DNA from: CAYRVX01 sp964642165 | GTDB lineage: Bacteria > Planctomycetota > Phycisphaerae > SM23-33 | Assembly: GCA_964642165.1 (NCBI GenBank) | Contig: CAZXOC010000088.1 | Location: 1 to 23,781 of the forward strand | DNA length: 23,781 nt | Reading direction: 5' to 3' | In this document: one piece after another, positions 17,020-23,781 of the stretch | Layout of the letters: the number at the start of each line of letters is the position of its first letter | Position numbering within the stretch: position 1 is the stretch's first letter | Notes under the pieces: model-generated | Told to the model about the DNA's origin: nothing | The model's database searches: none | The model's input: only the letters and a program-made list of their open reading frames with translations | Program-made: the position numbers and the translations under genes

Positions 17020-20000
17020 TTAGGGGTATACAAGCGTCGCCGTCGTGAGCCTGTCGTCCGCCAGCACGTCCACCAGCGGCGCCGCCAGGATGGCGCTGCC
17101 AACGGGCGGACCCTCCCGGCTCCGCTCCGTTTGGCCGGCCTCCGTCGCGAGGGCCAGGGCGTCCACCGAGTCGGCGGGATCGGGCGCGGCCGGCAAGAGC
17201 GACGCGGCGTCCGCCGCGGGCGCGACCTCCGAGCCGGCGGGGTCCGGCCGCTGCGCGGTCGGGGCCACGTCCTCCGCGTCCGTGGGCAGCGACGCAGGCT
17301 CGAGCGGGCTCGCGGGCGCGGGTGGCGGGCCGGCCGGGGGCGGGGGGGAGACGCCGGCATCGGTCGCTCCGTCTCCAGCGGGCGCGTGCTCGGCCTCGGC
17401 CAACGTCGCGGGTTCGGGGTAGACGTTCCCGAAGCTGGCCCTCAGCGCCAGGAAATCGCTGCGGGTGACGATGCCGTCGTCGTCGAAGTCGCCGCCCGTC
17501 CAGCCGACGCCCACCTGCCGGTAGTGGACCTTGACCTGGAGATAGTCGCTCGCGCCCACCCGGCGGTCCAGGTCGGCATCGCCGTCGATGGCGACGGCGA
17601 ACGTCGCGCCGGGCTGCCCTCCGGCGGGCACGCGCCCGGACAGGTCCCCGACGCCCGGATTGGCGAACGCGACGGTGTACGGCCCGCCGTACGGCAGCGG
17701 TTCGTCGAAGGACACGACGATGGCTTCCGTGCCGGAGCCCGCCAGCGCGTAGGCGGTCTGGACGGGATCGCCGGCTGCATCGAGGACCGACACGTCCGCC
17801 TCGTCGAAGTAGACGCTCTCGGAGAACCGAAACGTCACCGTTGGTTGGAGGAGGCCGCTGGGCGCGTCGAGCGACCAACCGAGGTACTCCGGCGCGGGCG
17901 AGGAGGCCCAGTGGCTTGGGTCGCTGCCGTAGGCGGGCGCTTCGGCGCGTCGAAGCGACGGGCCGTCGCCGTCGGCCTCGGCCGGCCAGGGCGCCCTGTC
18001 GTTGTACTTCACCGAGTCCACGGTGATGTACGGCACGAACGGCTCGGGCAGCGTCTCGGGCACGCCCGGGCGCGCCAGCAGGATCGTCTCGCCGCGGTTG
18101 CTGAGCGCCCCCGTGAAGGGACCGAAGACCTGCGTGCCTCCCGGCACCCCGTGGGACGTCTGGTACGTGGCCGCGCCGACGCCGGCGACGACCACGTAGC
18201 CGTCGGCCGGCACCCGAACGTCCTGCGGGAAGGCGAACTGGATGCCGTCGCCGAGCCGCCAGGTGTTCTCGGGATTGGCCGGGTCGAACAGCAGCACTTC
18301 CTCGCCGCCGATGTTGTGCAGGAGCACGTACTCCACCTCGCCGTCGCCCTCGCCGGGATGGTACATGATCTCTTCGATCACGATCGGGCCGAGCCGGGGG
18401 TCGGCGTTTCCGGCCTCGTACGTCGGCTCGGCCAGGGCCACGAAGTCGACGTTGCCCGTGCTGGTCGTGTGGCGGCCGAATGTCACGCCGACGGCGCTGG
18501 CGCCGAACGCGGCGTAGTCCCGGTACGTGCCCAACTGGCCGTCGATGTCGCAGGCGGCCAGGATCACCTCGTCGCCGTGCTCGCTCAGGGCGAAGCCGTG
18601 CACCGGGTCCACGCCCCGCCCGAAGTTCTCCAGCTCGCTGAAGGCGACGAACCCGCCGGTCGGCAGGACCGTGTTGCCCGGGCCGAAGGCATTGCCCGGG
18701 TCGCCGGGGACGACGAACTTCTCGATGTCGGTCGGGTCGTCGCTGAGGAACCAGCCGCTGATGTCGATGTCGTCGCCGGTCGTGTTGTGCAGCTCGATCC
18801 AGTCCTCGACGCCGCCGTCGGAGTGGGCCAGGACCTCGTTGACGACGACGGCCCCGATGGGCAGCTCGGGCGCGGGGTCGATCGCGCCCGGCGAGCCGCC
18901 CTCGATGCTGCTGGCGCGCCAGGCGTCGCCGTCGCCCCAGCGCCGGCGGTGGGCGAGGGCGTCGCGGACGACCAGGGACGGCCCGTCCCCGTCGGTCGAG
19001 GGGTGCCAGTCGTCGTCGTAGGCGAAGCGAAGGATGGCGGCCTCGTACGGCTCGGGCATCTGGAGGACGATCGTCTCGCCGGCGTTGCGCAGGCCCATGG
19101 GGTCGTAGCCGCCGACGGCGTGGATGTCCGCGCCGTGCCAGTCGCGGAGGCTCGCCAGGTCGCGCGCCACGGCGACGTACTCGCCCGGGCCGAGCGTGAC
19201 CTCGGGGAAGACGTACTCGATCCCGCCGCGGAAGCGCACGCCCGTCAGGTCCAGCTCCTTGCTGCCGGTGTTCTGGAGCTCGATGAACTCGGTGCTGTCC
19301 GGCCCGGAGGGGTTGTACATCAGCTCGCTGACGCGCAGGTCCTCGTGGAGGGCCAGCAGGTTCGAGAAGGGGTCCTCCTCGTGCGTTGCGACCGTGGCGA
19401 CCAGCTCGGCGGAGATGAGGAAGTCCGTGCTGCCGGTCCCGTTGTTCAGGCCGTGAATCGCCAGCAGGTTCTCGCCGGCGTACAGCCAGTCATCGATGAA
19501 GTCCGACACGTCGAAGGAGACCAGCCCCTCGGCGTCGCCGTCGGGGTGGTCGTCGCCGGCCTCGGAATCCCACCTCGCCTCGCCGGTGAAGACGTCGCGA
19601 CGGATCTCCTCCCCGTTCAGGTAGGCGACGAACGCGTCGTCGTATCGGATCCGCAGCGTCAGTTGCGTCACGTCGGCCGGATCGCCGTCGAAGGGGAACG
19701 GAATACGGACGTAGCACGTGGCGTGCGTGTCGTCCATCTCGGCCTCGACGTCCAGCCCGATCAGCGGCCGGTAGCGATCGCCCGAGCCGCTGTCGTAGCC
19801 CACGCCGCCGGGCGTGCCGTCCCAGTCGTGCCAGCCGCTCGTGTCGTGGACGTAGTCGCTGCGCCATTCCGTGCCGATGTCGGCGGTGGGCACGAGCGCC
19901 CACTTGGGCGCCGTCTCGGCCACGAGCGTCTGCGTGGTCGTGCCCACCGCGCCGGAGCGGACGTTGGCCACCCCCGGCGTCGGAAGGGCGAAAAAGCCGA

Positions 20001-23000
20001 ACGGGTCCGCGCCGTCGGGGCGGCGGCCCTGCGATACGTCCGCGCCCTGGGCCGTGAAGAGCACCCAGTCGATCTCGCTGCCGTCGGCGTCGAACAGGGC
20101 GATCATCTCCTGGTCGGCGGCGAGCCGGAAGCTCGCGTGGTCCGCGCCGGCGCGGGGATCGTCGTCCGCGACGAAGGCCGAGAAGCCCTCGCCTGCAATG
20201 AAGCTCAGCGCCGGGATCTCGTACCGGGCGGGCCGCGTGGCGGGATGGTCGGTCAGGAACAGCCCGCCGAGGGGGACCGGCACGGGCTCGGGGTTGTAGA
20301 TCTCGACGAAGTCGTCCTCCAGCACCACCTCGCCGAAGGCCAGCCACTCGTTGATCTTCAGCCCGGCGGGGCTGGTGGTCGGCTGGGCCACGTTCTCGCC
20401 GCCGAACGTGGGCTGCGTCAGGGCCCACTCGGCGTTCGGCCCGACCCGGCCGATCGAAAGGTCCGGCAGTTGGATGCCGAAGGCGATCGAGTCGATCAGC
20501 TCGCCGAGCGGCTCGCCTTCGCCGGGAGCGCCGTACAGGTGGAGCCCGTCGCCTTCGGCGTCCAGCGCGAAGCCCAGGTGCATCCCCGGCGTGGGCGGCT
20601 CGGGCGCGTCGGCGTACAGGATCAGGTGGTCCCCGGGCTGCATCTCGCTTCCGGGCGGGAAGACGAAGGATCGCTCCGCGTCGTCCGGGTCATCGGTCAG
20701 GACCATGCCGGCCAGGCTGACGGGCGCGGGGCCGTCGTAGTGCAGCTCCACCACGTCCGGGCGAGTTCCCTCGTGGTCGAGCGCCTGGACGTTGTGCGCG
20801 AGGACCTCGTTGATCACGAGGGCCCGGTGCGACGTGTCCACGGTCCACGCGCGCGAGACGCTGGCGTCGTCGTCGCCCTGCCAGCGTTCGGCGGAGTCCT
20901 TGGCGAGGACCTCGACCGTGTACGTCCCGTCGGCGAGACCGGCCAGCTCGATGGGGTCGAGGGGCTGAATGTCCGTTCCGGGCAGGCCGGCGCCGGGGCG
21001 GGGAACCTCGGCGCTCCACGGCCCGCCGTTGACGCGGTACTTGTAGGCGAAGATATCCGGGCCGCCGACCGTGAGGGTGGCGGCGATCCGGTTCGTGACG
21101 GCGTCCGGCTCGCCGGAGAGGGACGCGCCGGCGGGCACGTACCGGCCCATGTCCAGCCCGTTGGGGCCCGTGCCGACGGCCGGCGAGCCCGGGCGCAGGT
21201 GGAAGTCGCCCTCGTCATCGACGAAGAGGGGGTCGGCGTCGAGGTTGCCGTCGCCGCGGTCCAGGAACTCGCTCGGGAGGATCGAGTGGTGGACCGCCAG
21301 TTCGATCTCGTCGGTCAGGTGCTTAAAGACGGCGGCGTTGTTCCAGAAGATGTTGCCGTCCAGGTAGGCCCCCTTGCCGGGCCCGTGAACGCCCGTGCCG
21401 CCCTCCTCGTTGAACTGGATCGCCGCTTCGGTGGCGCCGATGAAGACGTTGTTGACCGCCGTCAGGAAGGCGTCTTCCTTCAGCAGGATGGCGTGGTCCA
21501 TGTCGTAGAAGACGTTGCCGACGACGGTGATCTCGGTACGGATGGATTCGCCGCTTTGCGGCTCGCCGGTGGCGATGGCCTGCGCGGTCGTGGTGCGCCC
21601 CGTGCTCAGGTGGAAGTTCATGAACACGTTGCCCTCGATGTGCGCGTCCGTGCCGTCGAGGTCGATCCCGTCGTCCCCGCCACCCAGGAACACGTTGTTG
21701 CGGACCTCGAAGACCGGCCCGGGGCGGTCGGCGCCGAGGAAGTCGATGACGTCGCCGCCGCTCGTGCAGTAGTGGAAGACGTTCCCGTCGAGGATGAAGT
21801 ACTCGTCGCCCGACATGTCCGTGCCGTGGATCACCTCCCCGCTGGAAATGCCCGGGAACACCGAGTTCCGGACGATCAGCGACGGGTGGTGCACTTCGAT
21901 CACCTCGTGGCTGAGGGCGCCCCACGTCACGTGGTCGAGCAGCAGTTGCGAATACGCGACGTCGATCGCCTGGTTGGCCCCGCTGGCGTAGTCCATGTCC
22001 GCGTAGGTCAGGCGGCTGTCGTTCAGCGAGTGATCGAAGAACAGCCCGTCCCAGGTGGACGACGACCCGATCGGCCGCGTCAGGAAAATGCGGTTCGTCT
22101 CGGTGCCCTCCGCGACCAGGCGGCCTCGGACGGTCATCCTCGTTCCCGCGTCGAAGAACACCGTCGTGCCCGGCTCGATGGTCAGCGTCTCGCCGGCCGG
22201 AACCGTGACGTCGCCCGTCACGCGGAACGGGCCGTCAACCGCGCGCCACGTGGCCTCGGCGAGCGTGCCTGACACGTCCTGCACGTCGCCGTCGTCGTAC
22301 CAGATGTCGATCGTCTCGCGGTCGATCTCCCGCCCGTCGCCATCGAAGGCTCGCACGAGCAGGCGGTTGATGCCCGGCCGGAGAACCAGGTCGCTCGGGT
22401 CGCCGCGGGTGGCGAGCAGTTCGGCTTGAAGCAGCAGGTCGGCATCGTCGGCCGCAACGTTCAGGGCGTGAACCGCCAGCACGTTCTGCCCGGCGTGGAC
22501 CAGGTTGAGGAACTCGCTGACGTCGATCTCCTCGAACTCGACGGCCAGGTCGTCGTCGTGCTCGGCGGAGGCCGTCGTGTGCCATGCCGGCGGGTTGTCG
22601 GCGTTGCGCCGGGCTACTTCCTCGCCGTTGAGATAGGCAAGGAAGCCGTCGTCGTACTTGACGCGGAGGAGGAGCTTCTCGAAGGCCGACACGTCCGGTG
22701 CCTCGAAGGCGATGCGCGTCCATAGCGAGGCGTTGACGCCCTCCATCGCCTCGGCGACGCCGGTGTGGATGACGGCGGCGAAGGCCGGCTGATCGCTGTG
22801 GAAGCCCACGCCCTGGAGTGTGGGGATCACCGTCCCGAACGGCACGGCCATCGCGGCGTTCTGCGCCCCCTTGCTGTCGGTCGTGTCGCGGGCGAAGTCC
22901 CCGGCCGTGTTGACGTCCGTGCTGCCCTTGCGCTTCAGCCACGACTGCGGGCCGCTCGGGCGCACTTCCTCCAGCCGGATGCCGCTGATGCCGTAGCCCT

Positions 23001-23781
23001 TGCTTCCGTCGGCCGTGCCGCCCGCGTCGACGGTCGTCGGAATGGTGCCCGTGTACTGCCGGCAGACGACGGAGAACTCGCCGTCCGCCCCGGGGTCGAT
23101 CTCCGTCCAGGCGGTGACGAAGCCCTGGTCGGCCTGGTGGTTCTCGCCGGTCCAGATCGCCACCTCGGTCGGGCTGATCACGATGACGCCGTCGCCGCTG
23201 CTGTGGGCCGCCGTACCGGCCTCGGCGCCCTCGAGCGCGACCCGCGTCCAGCGGTTGGTGTACCCGTCCTCGCCGCGGATGGCCGTGCCGTGGAACGTGT
23301 AGGTGACCACGTCGCCCGTGTCGAGCTGGGACAGCGTGTAGGTGTAGTGGTCGGCGCCGGCGACCTCCAGGCTCGCGCCCGAGCCGCTGCTGGCCGACAG
23401 GTCCACGTACCCTTGGAACACGTCGTAGGCGTCGGTGCCGGAGGCGGGGCTGCCTTGCTCTCCGCCGTAGTGGACGCCGGCGGCGGTCACCTCGAGCCAG
23501 GCGCCGGTGTCGCTGCCGTCGGCGATGTTCCGCAGCGGGCCGGCATCGGTCTGGCCGCTTCCGGCCGAGTAGAGCGTCGTGTTGGCGTGCGTGCCCGGGC
23601 CGGCAAGATGGTCGTTGTAGGCGACCCACCCCTCGGGCGGGGGCGGAGGGGGCGTGTCGGATACCTCCTCCAGCCGGATGCCGGTCAGGCCGTAGGCCTT
23701 CGTCGGAGATTCGTTGCCGGCCGTGTCGTCGCCCACGCCCGGCGTCGGGCCCGTGTACTGGCTGGCGATGACCGAGAATTC
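17020..23781 (-). CDS. Giant beta-helix / lamin-tail / jelly-roll / dockerin surface protein D (5' end outside window)
   Basis: The frame is open from the window edge to TAA at 17020, giving 2253 visible residues. The Val codon at 23736 is internal, not a start. Visible order (first visible codon = 1): a repeat unit ending GIRLEEV (1-40); an unassigned beta-rich module; a second such unit (~235-273); jelly roll (~310-460, YDDGFLAYLNGEEVARRN); a short domain (PGINRLLVRAFDGDG to IDIWYDDG, ~468-498); right-handed parallel beta-helix (~520-880, repeated N-VF steps such as GNVFHY, NNVFLGGG, GNVFYDMD); Ig-like (~895-983); lamin-tail a and b (~986-1277); jelly roll (~1287-1467); lamin-tail c, d and e (~1479-1960); Ig-like (~1967-2065); dockerin-like pair (~2066-2120); Pro/Ala linker; tag PLVDVL. 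The first Ca loop is imperfect (DADLDRRVGASD, Arg where Gly is usual). No CotH domain is in the visible part. Its short PGINR domain fits the point where A is cut off, so A and D may share one architecture. Confidence 0.93.
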   Translation of the reverse strand, partial: EFSVIASQYTGPTPGVGDDTAGNESPTKAYGLTGIRLEEVSDTPPPPPPEGWVAYNDHLAGPGTHANTTLYSAGSGQTDAGPLRNIADGSDTGAWLEVTAAGVHYGGEQGSPASGTDAYDVFQGYVDLSASSGSGASLEVAGADHYTYTLSQLDTGDVVTYTFHGTAIRGEDGYTNRWTRVALEGAEAGTAAHSSGDGVIVISPTEVAIWTGENHQADQGFVTAWTEIDPGADGEFSVVCRQYTGTIPTTVDAGGTADGSKGYGISGIRLEEVRPSGPQSWLKRKGSTDVNTAGDFARDTTDSKGAQNAAMAVPFGTVIPTLQGVGFHSDQPAFAAVIHTGVAEAMEGVNASLWTRIAFEAPDVSAFEKLLLRVKYDDGFLAYLNGEEVARRNADNPPAWHTTASAEHDDDLAVEFEEIDVSEFLNLVHAGQNVLAVHALNVAADDADLLLQAELLATRGDPSDLVLRPGINRLLVRAFDGDGREIDRETIDIWYDDGDVQDVSGTLAEATWRAVDGPFRVTGDVTVPAGETLTIEPGTTVFFDAGTRMTVRGRLVAEGTETNRIFLTRPIGSSSTWDGLFFDHSLNDSRLTYADMDYASGANQAIDVAYSQLLLDHVTWGALSHEVIEVHHPSLIVRNSVFPGISSGEVIHGTDMSGDEYFILDGNVFHYCTSGGDVIDFLGADRPGPVFEVRNNVFLGGGDDGIDLDGTDAHIEGNVFMNFHLSTGRTTTAQAIATGEPQSGESIRTEITVVGNVFYDMDHAILLKEDAFLTAVNNVFIGATEAAIQFNEEGGTGVHGPGKGAYLDGNIFWNNAAVFKHLTDEIELAVHHSILPSEFLDRGDGNLDADPLFVDDEGDFHLRPGSPAVGTGPNGLDMGRYVPAGASLSGEPDAVTNRIAATLTVGGPDIFAYKYRVNGGPWSAEVPRPGAGLPGTDIQPLDPIELAGLADGTYTVEVLAKDSAERWQGDDDASVSRAWTVDTSHRALVINEVLAHNVQALDHEGTRPDVVELHYDGPAPVSLAGMVLTDDPDDAERSFVFPPGSEMQPGDHLILYADAPEPPTPGMHLGFALDAEGDGLHLYGAPGEGEPLGELIDSIAFGIQLPDLSIGRVGPNAEWALTQPTFGGENVAQPTTSPAGLKINEWLAFGEVVLEDDFVEIYNPEPVPVPLGGLFLTDHPATRPARYEIPALSFIAGEGFSAFVADDDPRAGADHASFRLAADQEMIALFDADGSEIDWVLFTAQGADVSQGRRPDGADPFGFFALPTPGVANVRSGAVGTTTQTLVAETAPKWALVPTADIGTEWRSDYVHDTSGWHDWDGTPGGVGYDSGSGDRYRPLIGLDVEAEMDDTHATCYVRIPFPFDGDPADVTQLTLRIRYDDAFVAYLNGEEIRRDVFTGEARWDSEAGDDHPDGDAEGLVSFDVSDFIDDWLYAGENLLAIHGLNNGTGSTDFLISAELVATVATHEEDPFSNLLALHEDLRVSELMYNPSGPDSTEFIELQNTGSKELDLTGVRFRGGIEYVFPEVTLGPGEYVAVARDLASLRDWHGADIHAVGGYDPMGLRNAGETIVLQMPEPYEAAILRFAYDDDWHPSTDGDGPSLVVRDALAHRRRWGDGDAWRASSIEGGSPGAIDPAPELPIGAVVVNEVLAHSDGGVEDWIELHNTTGDDIDISGWFLSDDPTDIEKFVVPGDPGNAFGPGNTVLPTGGFVAFSELENFGRGVDPVHGFALSEHGDEVILAACDIDGQLGTYRDYAAFGASAVGVTFGRHTTSTGNVDFVALAEPTYEAGNADPRLGPIVIEEIMYHPGEGDGEVEYVLLHNIGGEEVLLFDPANPENTWRLGDGIQFAFPQDVRVPADGYVVVAGVGAATYQTSHGVPGGTQVFGPFTGALSNRGETILLARPGVPETLPEPFVPYITVDSVKYNDRAPWPAEADGDGPSLRRAEAPAYGSDPSHWASSPAPEYLGWSLDAPSGLLQPTVTFRFSESVYFDEADVSVLDAAGDPVQTAYALAGSGTEAIVVSFDEPLPYGGPYTVAFANPGVGDLSGRVPAGGQPGATFAVAIDGDADLDRRVGASDYLQVKVHYRQVGVGWTGGDFDDDGIVTRSDFLALRASFGNVYPEPATLAEAEHAPAGDGATDAGVSPPPPAGPPPAPASPLEPASLPTDAEDVAPTAQRPDPAGSEVAPAADAASLLPAAPDPADSVDALALATEAGQTERSREGPPVGSAILAAPLVDVLADDRLTTATLVYP
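18740..18804 (-). repeat. Lamin-tail DNA repeat, copy in gene D
   Basis: Partner of 12728-12792 in gene C (59 of 65 identical by hand). A more diverged third copy lies near 4316-4380 in gene B. Confidence 0.75.
22963..23079 (-). repeat. Repeat unit 2 in the N-terminal part of gene D
   Basis: This stretch of about 39 residues runs from EFSVVCRQYTG to GISGIRLEEV. It repeats the unit at 23662-23781 about 235 residues later, so D carries at least two copies of an unassigned beta-rich module. Confidence 0.7.
23662..23781 (-). repeat. Repeat unit 1 in the N-terminal part of gene D (cut by window edge)
   Basis: Residues from EFSVIASQYTG to GLTGIRLEEV match unit 2, including the 17-nt plus-strand string cctccagccggatgccg. 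A short poly-Pro linker follows. The rest of this module lies outside the window. Confidence 0.7.

Noticed and set aside
17020..17280. PEP-CTERM or LPxTG-type anchor at the C-termini
   Set aside because: None of the three tails has a hydrophobic membrane span, an Arg-rich end or an LPxTG-like motif.
17020..23736. Gene D starting at codon 23736 as a complete gene
   Set aside because: The frame stays open to the window edge, and the 15 upstream codons continue a repeat unit seen again downstream. The GTG is an internal Val.
1..23781. Circular closure, with A running into D across the window ends
   Set aside because: Joining base 1 to base 23781 puts A into a TGA stop and leaves it one base out of phase with D. 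If the two are halves of one architecture, they are separate genes or the join lies in missing sequence.

Overview
The window is one unbroken run of four giant secreted or cell-surface proteins, all on the minus strand, in very GC-rich DNA. In transcription order they are D (complement 17020-23781, 5' end outside the window), C (complement 9052-16860), B (complement 2583-9008) and A (complement 1-2401, 3' end outside the window). Spacers are 159, 43 and 181 bp. No RNA gene, mobile element, CRISPR array or housekeeping gene was seen, and there is no gene-free stretch above 300 bp. The LEPR-xLL N-terminus, the lamin-tail/CotH/dockerin mix and the base composition point to Planctomycetota. No finer placement is possible from this sequence.

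The three N-termini that can be read (A, B, C) carry the LEPR-xLL sorting module at exactly the same distance from the start Met (Arg22 in all three). The three C-termini that can be read (B, C, D) share a two-repeat dockerin-like Ca-binding module, a long Pro/Ala-rich linker, and a short terminal helix-like tag built on L-x-DVL. Between these ends lie lamin-tail domains (LTD), jelly-roll carbohydrate-binding-like modules, Fn3-associated/chitobiase-C-like modules, a CotH-type kinase fold (A, B and C), and a right-handed beta-helix (D). C also has Fn3, LamG and cadherin-like domains.

The most unusual feature is repeated domain-in-domain architecture. Comparing the paralogs shows modules placed inside other modules at four clear sites. 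A lectin-like domain interrupts a jelly roll in B. One and the same jelly-roll module interrupts a Fn3-associated domain in B and a different jelly roll in C. A golvesin-like domain interrupts a lamin-tail domain in C. A fifth, shared insertion is suggested for A and D. Blocks of about 90% DNA identity between genes suggest recent module copying or gene conversion.

Two spacers (before C and before A) hold matching sigma70-like promoters with 17-bp -35/-10 spacing, an extended -10 and a conserved downstream stretch. The C-B spacer has none. The simplest reading is a C-B operon and a separately started but co-regulated A. Together the genes look like a matrix, adhesion or surface-display array with possible extracellular CotH-type phosphorylation. 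That role is inference.
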